DNA from: Actinoplanes sp. DH11
GTDB lineage: Bacteria > Actinomycetota > Actinomycetes > Mycobacteriales > Micromonosporaceae
Direction of reading: 5' to 3'
NCBI RefSeq assembly: GCF_020873875.1
Contig: NZ_JAHWGU010000006.1
Span: forward strand, 62,001 to 126,000
Length of the DNA: 64,000 bases
The position numbers and the translations under genes are program-made. Below, piece by piece: positions 52,024 to 60,909 of the stretch (its first letter is position 1; every line of letters begins with the position of its first letter). The notes under the pieces are model-generated. The model was given only the letters and a program-made list of their open reading frames with translations. It was not told the DNA's origin and made no database searches.

Positions 52024-53844
52024 TCAGCGCCGGCCGGCGGTCTTCTCGCGGTACATCGCGGCGTCCGCCTCCCGCAGCAGCCGGTCGGGGTCGGTCGCGC
52101 CGTCGCCGGAGACGGCCACCCCGATGCTGACGCCGACGGTGACCGGCACCTCGTCGATGACGAAGGGCTCGGTCAGAGTCTTGCGGATCGCGTCCCGGAC
52201 GACATGGTGACCGTCGGTGCCCTTCACCCCGCCGATCAGCACCACGAACTCGTCGCCGCCGAGCCGGGCCACCGTGTCGGTGCGGCGCAGCAGCTTCGTC
52301 AGCCGCTTGGCGACCTTGATCAGCAGTTCGTCGCCGGCGGCGTGGCCGAGGGAGTCGTTGACCGCCTTGAAGCCGTCCAGGTCGAGCAGCATCACCGCGA
52401 ACCGGTAGTCGGGGTCGCGGGTGGCGCGCAGCCCGGCCTGGGTGAGCCGGTCCTCCAGCAGCAGCCGGTTCGGCAGGCCGGTCAGGTGGTCGCGCAGCGC
52501 CGCACTCCGCAGCTCCTCCTCCTGCTCCCGTAACGACAGCATGGTCACCCGGTAGTCGAGGGCCGTGGCGAGCAGGGAGCCGGAGTGGTTCATCAGTTCC
52601 CGGCCCGGGGGAGTGGTGGACTGGACGCGCCCGACCGCGGCCAGCATCCCCCAGTCCCGGGTCCGGCTGCGGACCGGGACGACGAGCACGATGTCACCGG
52701 CCGGCCCGTCGGCCGCGGTGAAGAGCTCCGCCGGCGGGAACTCGGCGACCGGTACGGCGGACAGGGGCGCGCCGACGTCGGTGCGGTACTGCCCGACCAG
52801 CCGCAGCGTGTCCGGCTCGGTCACCGACCAGAGACCGAGGCAGCCGGCCACCGCCGGGGTCAGGTCCAGCCAGTCCAGGTTCCGGGGTTCGACGGATTCG
52901 CCGCCGAGCAGGGCGATGCCGAGCTCGTACTCGATGTTGAGGGTGTTCTGGAGGTACCGCACCTCGTCGAAGAGGGCGCGGGTGTGCGCCTCGGAGACCG
53001 GGAAACCCTGGCTCGGGCAGCCGCACGACTCGCGGGGCACGAAGACCGTCGGCACCCTGGTCACCCGATCCGGGGCCGCGTCGGCGAGGGTTCGGTACGC
53101 GGCACGCCCCACCTCGTCGAGCGGCTGCCGCACGGTGGACAGCGCCGGCCGCAGGTACGCCGCGTCGGCGATGTCGTCGAAACCCACCACGGCCAGGTCG
53201 CCGGGGACGGCGAACCCGGCCGCCGCGATCCGCCCGGTCAGCCCGATCGCGTTGCGGTCGGTGCCCATCAGGATCGCGGTCACCGGCATCCCGGCCCGGA
53301 CCAGCTCGTCCGCGACCGTCTCGCCGCCGCTCTCGTGGTTGTCACCGGCGTCGAACAGCAGCGGCGACAGCCCTCGCGCGAGCATCTCCGCCCGGTATCC
53401 CTCGTAGCGTTCCCGCAGGTCGAAGTGGGTCAGGTAACCGGCGAACGCGATCCGCTCGTGACCGTGCCCGGCCAGGTGCGCCACCGCTGCGCGTACCCCT
53501 GGGCGGTTGTCCGCGAGCACCGCGGCGCCGGCGCCGTCGTGCGCCACCCGGACCACCGGCAGCCCGGCCTGCCGGGCCTTCGCGGCGTACTCCTCGGAGA
53601 CCGCGCCGGGCAGCACGGCCAGGCCGGACAGGTGCGCCCACGCCAGCGGGCGGTGGAACTCGGGCAGGCCGCTGCGGTCGGCGCTGTGCGAACCCGGGTC
53701 CAGCGTCTGCACGGCCATCACCCGGTCGCCGGCGGCGACGGCCGCGGCGTTGATCCCGGCGATGATCGCGCCGTAGTAGTCGCCGCCGACGAACGGGGAG
53801 AGGATGGCGTACGTGCGACCCGTCACCCCCTCATGATCGCGCAC
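52024..53844 (-). CDS. LacI-type sugar-sensor fused to GGDEF diguanylate cyclase
   Basis: 606 residues. About 8-280 is a periplasmic-binding-protein-like domain of the LacI class (TYAILSPFVGGDYYGAIIAG; LAVVGFDDIADAAYLRPALS; VFVPRESCGCP) but with no helix-turn-helix. A GAF-like or linker middle follows (about 290-430), then a GGDEF domain (DHLTGLPNRLLLEDRLTQAG; RLGGDEFVVLIGG). There is no signal peptide, so the sugar-type sensor is cytoplasmic and probably gates c-di-GMP synthesis. GTG 53844 is used; GTG 53826 is another option. Confidence 0.9.
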   Translation of the reverse strand: MRDHEGVTGRTYAILSPFVGGDYYGAIIAGINAAAVAAGDRVMAVQTLDPGSHSADRSGLPEFHRPLAWAHLSGLAVLPGAVSEEYAAKARQAGLPVVRVAHDGAGAAVLADNRPGVRAAVAHLAGHGHERIAFAGYLTHFDLRERYEGYRAEMLARGLSPLLFDAGDNHESGGETVADELVRAGMPVTAILMGTDRNAIGLTGRIAAAGFAVPGDLAVVGFDDIADAAYLRPALSTVRQPLDEVGRAAYRTLADAAPDRVTRVPTVFVPRESCGCPSQGFPVSEAHTRALFDEVRYLQNTLNIEYELGIALLGGESVEPRNLDWLDLTPAVAGCLGLWSVTEPDTLRLVGQYRTDVGAPLSAVPVAEFPPAELFTAADGPAGDIVLVVPVRSRTRDWGMLAAVGRVQSTTPPGRELMNHSGSLLATALDYRVTMLSLREQEEELRSAALRDHLTGLPNRLLLEDRLTQAGLRATRDPDYRFAVMLLDLDGFKAVNDSLGHAAGDELLIKVAKRLTKLLRRTDTVARLGGDEFVVLIGGVKGTDGHHVVRDAIRKTLTEPFVIDEVPVTVGVSIGVAVSGDGATDPDRLLREADAAMYREKTAGRR

Positions 53845-53911
53845 CGGGCCGCTTCGAGGCGGCGGGTGCCGGCCATTCCCGCATCGTTCTGCCGGGTCCG
53901 GCCGGCTCCGG

Positions 53912-55969
53912 TCACAGGTGGGGCAGCAGCTTGTCGAGCCGGACCGGGAGGTCGCGGACCCGGACGCCGGTGGCGTGCCAGACGGCGTTCACGATCGCGG
54001 CCGGCGAGCCGACGATGCCGATCTCGCCGACACCCTTGCTGCCCATCGGGTTGAGCTGGTCGTCCTGCTCGTCGAGCCAGGCGGCATCGATGTTCTCGAC
54101 GTCGGCGTGCGCGGGGATGTGGTACTCGGCGAGGTCGTGGTTCACCCATTCCCCCATCGCCGGGTCCAGGACACCCTCCTCGTGCAGGGCCATCCCCATC
54201 CCCATGATCATGCCGCCGAGGAACTGACTGCGGGCGGTGCGCGGGTTCAGGATGCGGCCGGCGGCGTACATGCCGAACAGGCGGGACACCCGGACCTCGC
54301 CGGTGACGGCGTCCACCCGTACCTCGGCGAAGTGGGCGCCGAAGGCGTGCCGTCCCTCCTTCTCCTGCTTCTGGATCAGCTCCGTGGTGTCGAAGACGGC
54401 CTCGCGCTCGCCGGACTCGCGCAGCGCCCGGCACGCGCCGGTGACCGCCCAGCCCCACGAGGCGCTGCCCGAGGAGCCGCCGGCGACGGACGCCTTGGGC
54501 AGGCTGCTGTCGCCGATCCGGATCGTGATGCGCTCCACCGGCACGCCGAGGGCGTCCGCCGCGATCTGGGTCAGGATGGTCCGCGCCCCGGTGCCCAGGT
54601 CGGCCGCGCCGATCGCCACCTCGAAGCCGCCGTCGTCGAAGGCACGCACCCGGGCGGTCGACGGCTGGGCCATCGCCGGGTACGTCGCCCCGGCCACGCC
54701 GGTGCCGATCCACCAGTCGCCCTCGCGGCGCTGCCGCGGCCGGGGGTCCCGCCCGGACCAGCCGAAACGTTCGGCACCCTGACGCAGGCAGTCGACGTAG
54801 TGGCGGCTGGTGAACGGCGTACCGGTCTCCGGCTCGACCTCCGGCTCGTTGCGGACCCGCAGCTCGATCGGGTCGATGCCGAGTTCCGCGGCCAGTTCGT
54901 CCATCGCGCACTCCAGGGCGAACATGCCGGGCGCCTCACCGGGCGCGCGCATCCAGCGCGGCGTCGGCATGTCCAGCCGCAGCAGCCGGTGGCCGGTGCG
55001 CCGGTTCGGGGCGGCGTACATGTGCCGGGTCGCGACAGCGGTCTGCTCGGCGAACTCGAACAGCCGGCTGCTCTGGGAGAACGCCTGGTGATCGATCGCG
55101 GTCAGGGCGCCGTCGGAGGTAGCGGCCAGGCGGATCCGCTGCCGGGTCGGGGTGCGGTGCCCGACGACGGTGAACATCTGCTGCCGGGGCAGGGCCAGCT
55201 TGACCGGGCGGCCGGTGACCCGGGCACCCATCGCGGCGAGCACCGCGTTCGGCCGGGCCGTGCCCTTCGAGCCGAACCCGCCGCCGACGTGCTCGGTGAT
55301 CACCCGGGTCTGGTCCGGGCGCATCCCGAACACCTGCGACACGGTGGCCGCGACACCGGACGGATGCTGGTTGGAGTCCCAGAGCGTCAGCTCGTCGCCG
55401 TCCCACCGGGCGATCGTCGCGTGCGGCTCCATCGGATTGTTGTGCAGGGCCGGCGTCGCGTACTCGACGTCGATCCGGACCGGTGCCGCCGCCCACGCCC
55501 GGTCCACGTCACCGGCCGCCGTCTCGGACGGGAATCCCGGGTTCACCGTCTCCGGCGTGTACAGCTCCGGGTGATCGGTCCGCAGCACCGTGTCGTGCTC
55601 CTCGGCGGTGATCTCCAGCCGGACCGTCTGCGCCGCCCGCCGCGCACCCTCCGGGGTGTCCGCCACGACCAGCGCCACCGGCTGCCCCCGATAGCTGATC
55701 GCCGCCGACTGCAGGACGGCGAGCTCGGGATCGTCCGCATCCCGCAGGCGGGGCGCGTTGCCGTGCCACAGCACGACGATCGCCTCGTCCGTCGGGTCCA
55801 CGACCACGGCGTCCAGCCGGCCCCGCGCCACCGGCGACTGCACGATCCAGGCGTACGCGAGGTCGTCCTGCGGGTACTCGGCGGCGTACTTCGCCGCGCC
55901 GGTGACCTTTTTCGGTCCCTCCAGGCGCGCCAGCGGCGTGCCCACGGCCCGGTGCGTGGTGGCGGTCAT
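53912..55969 (-). CDS. Molybdenum hydroxylase, large (Mo) subunit, PaoC/YagR type
   Basis: 685 residues of the xanthine dehydrogenase superfamily. The Mo-pterin contact EHVGGGFGSKGTARPNAVLA, substrate region TPALHNNPMEPHATIARWDG, AGGSSGSASWGWAVTGACRA, and the catalytic Glu in GSKGVGEIGIVGSPAAIVNA. It oxidises an aldehyde or N-heterocycle with water as oxygen source. It overlaps the FAD subunit gene by 4 bp; gene order S-L-M on the reverse strand (2Fe-2S, FAD, Mo). Confidence 0.93.
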   Translation of the reverse strand: MTATTHRAVGTPLARLEGPKKVTGAAKYAAEYPQDDLAYAWIVQSPVARGRLDAVVVDPTDEAIVVLWHGNAPRLRDADDPELAVLQSAAISYRGQPVALVVADTPEGARRAAQTVRLEITAEEHDTVLRTDHPELYTPETVNPGFPSETAAGDVDRAWAAAPVRIDVEYATPALHNNPMEPHATIARWDGDELTLWDSNQHPSGVAATVSQVFGMRPDQTRVITEHVGGGFGSKGTARPNAVLAAMGARVTGRPVKLALPRQQMFTVVGHRTPTRQRIRLAATSDGALTAIDHQAFSQSSRLFEFAEQTAVATRHMYAAPNRRTGHRLLRLDMPTPRWMRAPGEAPGMFALECAMDELAAELGIDPIELRVRNEPEVEPETGTPFTSRHYVDCLRQGAERFGWSGRDPRPRQRREGDWWIGTGVAGATYPAMAQPSTARVRAFDDGGFEVAIGAADLGTGARTILTQIAADALGVPVERITIRIGDSSLPKASVAGGSSGSASWGWAVTGACRALRESGEREAVFDTTELIQKQEKEGRHAFGAHFAEVRVDAVTGEVRVSRLFGMYAAGRILNPRTARSQFLGGMIMGMGMALHEEGVLDPAMGEWVNHDLAEYHIPAHADVENIDAAWLDEQDDQLNPMGSKGVGEIGIVGSPAAIVNAVWHATGVRVRDLPVRLDKLLPHL

Positions 55970-56943
55970 CGGGTGCCTCCCGCGGCTGCCAGACGTTCCA
56001 GGACCGAGGCGGTCAGATTGCGCATCAGAGCGATCTTGTACGCGTTGTCGCGCAACGCCCGCGCCCCGGCGAGTTCCGCGTCCGCCGCCGCCAGGAAGGA
56101 CTCCCGGGTGGCCGGCGCACCCCGCAGCCGTTCCTCGGCGATCCGGGCCCGCCAGGGTTTCGGCGCCACCGCGCCCCAGGCGAGCCGCACGTCACCGACC
56201 GTGCCGCCGGCGACGGTCAGTGCCGCCGCCACCGAGCCCACCGCGAACGCGTACGACGCCCGGTCGCGCGCCTTGCGATAGGCCGAGTTCGTCACCTCCA
56301 CCGCCGGCAGGTCCACCGAGGTGATCAGCTCGCCGTGCTCCAGGACGGTGTCCCGCTCCGGCGCGTCACCCGGCAGCCGATGCAGTTCCTCGGCCGGGAT
56401 GCGCCGCTCGCCCGCCGGTCCGCTGGTGTTCACCACCGCATCCAGCGCCACCAGCGCGACAGCCATGTCCGACGGGTGGGTCGCGATGCACGCGTCCGAG
56501 CCGCCGAGGATCGCCAGGTTCCGGTGATCGCCGTCCCGCGCCGGGCAGCCGGTCCCGGGTGCGTGCTTGTTGCACGGCTTGGTGGCGTCCATGAAGTAGC
56601 GGCAGCGGGTGCGCTGGAGCAGGTTCCCGCCGGTGGTCGCCATGTTGCGCAACTGCCCGGACGCCCCGGCGAGCAGGGCCTGGCTCAGCACCGGGTACCG
56701 CGTGCGGACCCGGGGGTCGGCGGCGAGGTCGCTGTTGCGTACCCCCGCGCCGATCCGCAGCCCGCCGCCCGGCAACTCGCTGATCTCGTCCGCCACCAGG
56801 CGGTTCACGTCGACCAGCACGTCCGGGGCGGCGACTCCCAGCTTCATCAGGTCGACCAGATTGGTGCCGCCGGCCAGGAACACCGCGCCCGGCTCCAGCC
56901 CGTCGGCGAACCCGGTGGCGCTGCGGTAGGTGAAGGTCTTCAT
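55966..56943 (-). CDS. Molybdenum hydroxylase FAD subunit with extra [4Fe-4S] site
   Basis: 325 residues. FAD-binding AGGTNLVDLMKLGVAAPDVL and the ATTGGNLLQRTRCRYFMDAT insertion; Cys in TRCRYF, KPCNKHAPG and GTGCPARDG resemble the [4Fe-4S] ligands of E. coli PaoB (YagS), so electrons may pass through this cluster between FAD and the small subunit. The start ATG overlaps the 2Fe-2S gene stop (ATGA). Confidence 0.92.
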   Translation of the reverse strand: MKTFTYRSATGFADGLEPGAVFLAGGTNLVDLMKLGVAAPDVLVDVNRLVADEISELPGGGLRIGAGVRNSDLAADPRVRTRYPVLSQALLAGASGQLRNMATTGGNLLQRTRCRYFMDATKPCNKHAPGTGCPARDGDHRNLAILGGSDACIATHPSDMAVALVALDAVVNTSGPAGERRIPAEELHRLPGDAPERDTVLEHGELITSVDLPAVEVTNSAYRKARDRASYAFAVGSVAAALTVAGGTVGDVRLAWGAVAPKPWRARIAEERLRGAPATRESFLAAADAELAGARALRDNAYKIALMRNLTASVLERLAAAGGTR

Positions 56944-57425
56944 CGGCCCGCCGCCTCGCGGATCGCCGGGACCATGTTCGGGTAGGCGCCGCAGCGGCAC
57001 AGGTTACCGCTCATCCGTTCCCGGATCTCGGCGTCGCTGAGCAGGTCCTCGCCCTCGGGATCGCCGCCGGTGGCCGCGCTCGGCCAGCCCCGCTCCACCT
57101 CGTCGAGCATGCCGACCGCCGAGCAGATCTGGCCCGGCGTGCAGTAACCGCACTGGAACCCGTCGTGCTCCAGGAACCCGCGCTGGACCGGGTGGTCCTC
57201 GAAGCCCTCCACGGTCCGGATCTCGGCGTCCTGGTGCGCGACGGCGAGCAGCAGGCAGCTGTTGACCCGCCGACCGTCGAGCAGCACCGTGCAGGCGCCG
57301 CACTGGCCGTGGTCGCAGCCCTTCTTGGCGCCCGTCAGGTCGAGGTGCTCACGAAGAGCGTCCAGAACAGTGGTGCGCGGGTCGAGATCGAGGTCATGCT
57401 CGATGCCGTTGACGGTGAGACGCAT
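56940..57425 (-). CDS. Molybdenum hydroxylase [2Fe-2S] subunit
   Basis: 161 residues. Plant-type ferredoxin N-terminus (GCDHGQCGACTVLLDGRRVN with a following SCLLLA) and a helical [2Fe-2S] domain with QCGYCTPGQI and NLCRCGAYPNMVPAIRE. No Tat signal is visible, unlike the periplasmic PaoA type, so the enzyme may be cytoplasmic. It is the first gene of the unit and starts 55 bp from the divergent peptidase. Confidence 0.93.
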   Translation of the reverse strand: MRLTVNGIEHDLDLDPRTTVLDALREHLDLTGAKKGCDHGQCGACTVLLDGRRVNSCLLLAVAHQDAEIRTVEGFEDHPVQRGFLEHDGFQCGYCTPGQICSAVGMLDEVERGWPSAATGGDPEGEDLLSDAEIRERMSGNLCRCGAYPNMVPAIREAAGR

Positions 57426-57480
57426 GTCCGCCTCGTTACCCGCGTCGCCGGTGCCGAACCGGCCGAACCAGGAGGTTCTG

Positions 57481-58758
57481 ATGTCCGCTGACCCATGGTC
57501 GTCCCGTGTCCTGGGCTTCGTCGACGAGCACGCCGAGGAGATCGTCGCCGACCTCGCCGGCCTGGTCCGCGTGCCGAGCGTGTCCGGCACCGACGAAGAG
57601 AACGCGCTGCAGCACGTGCTGCTCGACCGGATGCGCGGCCTCGGCCTGGAGACCGACGGCTGGCAGGTGCCGCTGGCCGAGACGATGGCGTCACCACGGT
57701 TCCCGGGCGCCGAGGTGGACCGGCGCGAGGCCTGGGGGACGGCCGGTCGTCTCGCCGGCCGGGGCGACGGGCCGTCGCTGATGCTGAACGCGCACGTCGA
57801 CGTGGTGCCGCCCGGCGACCCGGCCGCCTGGGCCGGCGTGGCGCCCTTCGCCGGGACGATCGACGGCCGGACCCTCTACGGGCGCGGCGCCTGCGACATG
57901 AAAGGCGGGCTGATCGCCGCGTACTGGGCGGTCCGCGCCTGCGCCGAACTGCGCGTCCCGCTCCGCGGCGACCTGCTGTTCGCCACGGTGATCGGTGAGG
58001 AGGACGGCGGTCTCGGCACGTTCGCGCTGCTGGACCGGGGATGGACCGCGGACGCCTGCGTCATCCCGGAGCCGACCTCGCTCGACATCGCCCCGGGCAG
58101 CGCCGGCGCGCTGACGTTCCGGCTCACCGTGCGCGGCCTGGCCACCCACGCGTCCCGGCGGAGCTCCGGGGTGAGCGCCATCGAGCTGTTCCTGCCGGTC
58201 TTCGCGGCGCTGCGGCGGCTGGAGGCGCGGCGCAACGAGGTACGCCACCCGCTCGCGCAGCGCTGGGACCTGCCGATCCCCATCGAGATCGGCACGGTTG
58301 CGGCCGGCGAGTGGGCGTCGACGGTCCCCGAGCTGCTGACCGCCGAGGGCCGGCTCGGTGTCGCGGTCGGCGAGGACACCGGCGCCGCCCGGCTCGCGCT
58401 GGAGGAGGCCGTCGCCGAGGTCTGCGCCGGGCACCCCTGGCTGCGGCAGCACCCGGTGGAGGTGCAGTGGTGGGGCGGCCAGTTCGAGCCGGGACTCACC
58501 GACCCGGACGCGGCGATCGTCGGGACCGTGCGGTCGGCGCACGCCCGGGTGTCGCCGCGGCCGGTGGACATGTGGCTCACCCCGTACGGCAGTGATCTGC
58601 GCCTGATGCGCAACGTCGGTGGCGTGCCGACCGTGCACTACGGCCCCGGTGACGCCGGGCTGGCGCACGCGCCGCAGGAATCCGTCGACCTCGACGAGGT
58701 GCTCACCGCGACGCGGGCGCTGGCGCTCGTCGCCCTGGACCACTGCGGCGTCGCCTGA
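57481..58758 (+). CDS. M20-family metallopeptidase (ArgE/DapE-like)
   Basis: 425 residues behind AGGAGG (57472-57477). Zinc-site motifs: LNAHVDVVPPGD, GRGACDMKGGLIAAYWAVRA, and VIGEEDGGLG; then the dimerisation domain (GALTFRLTVRGLATHASRRS). It would remove an acyl or amino-acid group from an amide. Divergent from the molybdenum hydroxylase genes across only 55 bp, which suggests shared control and perhaps a joint N-compound degradation pathway. Confidence 0.9.
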   Translation: MSADPWSSRVLGFVDEHAEEIVADLAGLVRVPSVSGTDEENALQHVLLDRMRGLGLETDGWQVPLAETMASPRFPGAEVDRREAWGTAGRLAGRGDGPSLMLNAHVDVVPPGDPAAWAGVAPFAGTIDGRTLYGRGACDMKGGLIAAYWAVRACAELRVPLRGDLLFATVIGEEDGGLGTFALLDRGWTADACVIPEPTSLDIAPGSAGALTFRLTVRGLATHASRRSSGVSAIELFLPVFAALRRLEARRNEVRHPLAQRWDLPIPIEIGTVAAGEWASTVPELLTAEGRLGVAVGEDTGAARLALEEAVAEVCAGHPWLRQHPVEVQWWGGQFEPGLTDPDAAIVGTVRSAHARVSPRPVDMWLTPYGSDLRLMRNVGGVPTVHYGPGDAGLAHAPQESVDLDEVLTATRALALVALDHCGVA

Positions 58759-58814
58759 GTTCGCTCAGGCTTGCGCCGTCCCGCTGCCTTCAGGTCTGCG
58801 CCGGCCGGCTGCTT

Positions 58815-59393
58815 TCAGGCCTTCGGGGTCCAGGCCGGGTCGCGGCCGATGAAGCCGAGCAGGCGGGTCTGTGCGTCTGCGTCGGCGGGCACCGGGACGG
58901 CCGGGCCGTACTGCCCCGAACCGCGGATCATCTGCTCCATCGGCAGCATGCCGGCCAGCAGCCGGCCCGCGAACTCGGCGTCGATCCGCTCGTCCTGGCC
59001 GGTCGCGCGGGCCAGGTCCCAGGTGTGCATGAAGACGTCGGAGGTGTAGAACTGGTCGATCGCCCGGTCCACCGGCACCTCACCGATGTGCGGGTTGTTC
59101 AGTGTCCGCCCGGCCGTGGCCGGATCGTCGAGCAGCGCCTGCACCCCGTCGCAGTGCACCTGCCAGGCGGCGACCGGGTCGTCGTCCACGCCGGGGCCGA
59201 CCGGCAGTTTGACGTCGGAGCCGCCGGCCAGGAACCCGGGCAGCCACTCGACCAGGTGCCGGACCACGTCCCGCGCGGCCCAGCCGTCGACCGGCGCGGG
59301 CGCGTCCCAGTCTGCGGCGCCGAGCACACGGTCGGTGAATCCGGCGGCGATCCGGCGGTGGCGCTCGGCGGGTGACAGTTCGGAAAGGGACAT
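58815..59393 (-). CDS. DinB-fold (mycothiol-dependent/TIGR03086-like) protein
   Basis: 192 residues: ELSPAERHRRIAAGFTDRVL, DGWAARDVVRHLVEWLPGFL (with the metal His), VDRAIDQFYTSDVFMHTWDL (second His region) and ARATGQDERIDAEFAGRLLA. This is the maleylpyruvate isomerase-like DinB superfamily common in actinobacteria, four-helix proteins often using mycothiol. ATG 59393 follows GCGAGGATC. The substrate is unknown. Confidence 0.85.
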   Translation of the reverse strand: MSLSELSPAERHRRIAAGFTDRVLGAADWDAPAPVDGWAARDVVRHLVEWLPGFLAGGSDVKLPVGPGVDDDPVAAWQVHCDGVQALLDDPATAGRTLNNPHIGEVPVDRAIDQFYTSDVFMHTWDLARATGQDERIDAEFAGRLLAGMLPMEQMIRGSGQYGPAVPVPADADAQTRLLGFIGRDPAWTPKA

Positions 59394-59574
59394 GGGTCGA
59401 TCCTCGCAGAGCCGGTCCGGATTTTCAACTGTACGGTTGAAAGACCTTCCCGTCGTGTCGCCGACCCTCCGGTTCGATGCGGCCGGATCCCGCCGGTTCA
59501 CCGGAGCGTCGCAGGTCACAGATATCGTTGTTCGCCGGGTGAGATCCACTTTGCACCGGTATCGTCCCGCGACT

Positions 59575-60300
59575 GTGCCTGACCAACAATTGAGCCGGCG
59601 TCGCCTCGGACTCGTTCTCGGTGCCATCGTGCTGGTGCTGGTCGTGGTCAACGTGGCGAACAAGTACGGCCCGCCCCGCACCGGCCTGGTCGCCGGCCCC
59701 CTGGTCGCCGTCGGTCTGCTGCTGCTCGCCCGCCGCTCCGGGCTGACCTGGCACGACCTCGGTCTGTCCCCGCGCACCCTGGCCCGCGGCTCCAAGTACG
59801 CGGCCGGCGCGGTGCTCGCCGTCGCCGTCGTCTACGGCATCGCCGCGGCCGTGCCCGCCACCCGGCCGGCGTTCCAGGACGGCCGGTACGATCTGCACCT
59901 CAGCGCCGTCCTCGCGACCGCTTTCTTGGTGATTCCACTCGGCACCGTCCTGCTCGAGGAGGTCGCCTTCCGTGGTGTCCTGCTGGGCCTCGTCGGCCGG
60001 CACCGCGGCGCGTTCTGGGCCAGCGTGATCTCGTCGATGCTGTTCGGGCTCTGGCACATCCTGCCGTCCCTGCGTCTCGCCGAGGCGAACCGGGCGGTCG
60101 GCGCGGCGTTCGGCACCGGTCTCGGCGGACAGGTGCTCACCGTGCTCGGCGCGGTCGGTTTCACGGCGCTGGCCGGGCTGCTCCTCTGCGAACTGCGCCG
60201 GCGCAGCGGGAGCCTGCTGGCGGCGGCCGCACTGCATTGGGCGACCAACGGGATGGGCCTGCTGGTCGGTGCGGCGCTGGCTACCGTACGCCTGGCTTGA
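59575..60300 (+). CDS. CPBP-family intramembrane metalloprotease
   Basis: 241 residues from the GTG at 59575; GTG 59539 is alternative. Several membrane helices with the CPBP (Abi) motifs: EEVAFRGVLLG (EExxxR), LFGLWHILPS and LHWATNGMGLLVGA. These are membrane glutamic proteases/prenyl-end-processing relatives. The 3' end abuts a tandem array. There is no operon context. Confidence 0.85.
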   Translation: MPDQQLSRRRLGLVLGAIVLVLVVVNVANKYGPPRTGLVAGPLVAVGLLLLARRSGLTWHDLGLSPRTLARGSKYAAGAVLAVAVVYGIAAAVPATRPAFQDGRYDLHLSAVLATAFLVIPLGTVLLEEVAFRGVLLGLVGRHRGAFWASVISSMLFGLWHILPSLRLAEANRAVGAAFGTGLGGQVLTVLGAVGFTALAGLLLCELRRRSGSLLAAAALHWATNGMGLLVGAALATVRLA

Positions 60301-60395
60301 TTTCGCCTGGCTCTCTCGCCTCGCTTGATTTCGCCTGGCTCTCTCGCCTCGCTTGATCTCGCGTGGCTTGATTTCGCCTCGCTTGGTCTCGCCTG
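60296..60395. repeat. Tandem array
   Basis: Copies of CTTGATTTCGCCTGGCTCTC then TCGCCTCG (28-bp unit: two full and two partial), starting at the stop codon of the CPBP gene and ending just before the deaminase start. It is AT-richer than its neighbours. Confidence 0.88.
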
Positions 60396-60408
60396 CTTCG
60401 ATGGGGCG

Positions 60409-60888
60409 ATGACACCTGTGACGTCCAGCGGGATCACGGCGGCCGACGAGACGCACCTGGAACGGGCGGTCGCGCTCGCCCGGGACGCCCGGGACAGTGG
60501 GGACGAGCCGTTCGGCTCCCTGCTCGTCACACCCGGCGGCGAGGTCCTCGAGGCGGTCAACAACATCGTGACCGCCGCCGACCCGACCGGTCACGCCGAG
60601 ACCAACCTGGTCCGGCTCGCCGGGCGCCTGGACCCGGCCGTCCGCGCCGGCAGCGTCCTCTACACGAGCACCGAGCCGTGTGCCATGTGCGCGGGCGCGA
60701 TCTACTGGTCCGGCATCGGCCGGATCGTCTTCGCCCTCTCCTCGGAGCAGCTCGGCGCGATGATCGGCAAGCCGGCGCTGCGGCTCTCGTCGCGGGAGGT
60801 CTTCGAACGCGGCGCCCGGCCGATCGTGATCGACGGACCGGCGGCGCTGCGGAGCGCCACCGAGGTGCACGCCGGTTTCTGGAACTGA
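60409..60888 (+). CDS. Nucleoside/cytosine-type deaminase
   Basis: 159 residues with the zinc deaminase motifs DPTGHAETNLVRLA (HAE) and STEPCAMCAGAIYWSGI (PCxxC). Residues after the zinc site (GRIVFALSSEQLGAMIGKPA) fit the guanine/nucleoside deaminase side of the family rather than tRNA-specific TadA. ATG 60409 is chosen because the longer frame to 60325 is repeat DNA. Confidence 0.87.
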   Translation: MTPVTSSGITAADETHLERAVALARDARDSGDEPFGSLLVTPGGEVLEAVNNIVTAADPTGHAETNLVRLAGRLDPAVRAGSVLYTSTEPCAMCAGAIYWSGIGRIVFALSSEQLGAMIGKPALRLSSREVFERGARPIVIDGPAALRSATEVHAGFWN

Positions 60889-60909
60889 GGCGTCCCGCTG
60901 TCTGCGGCC

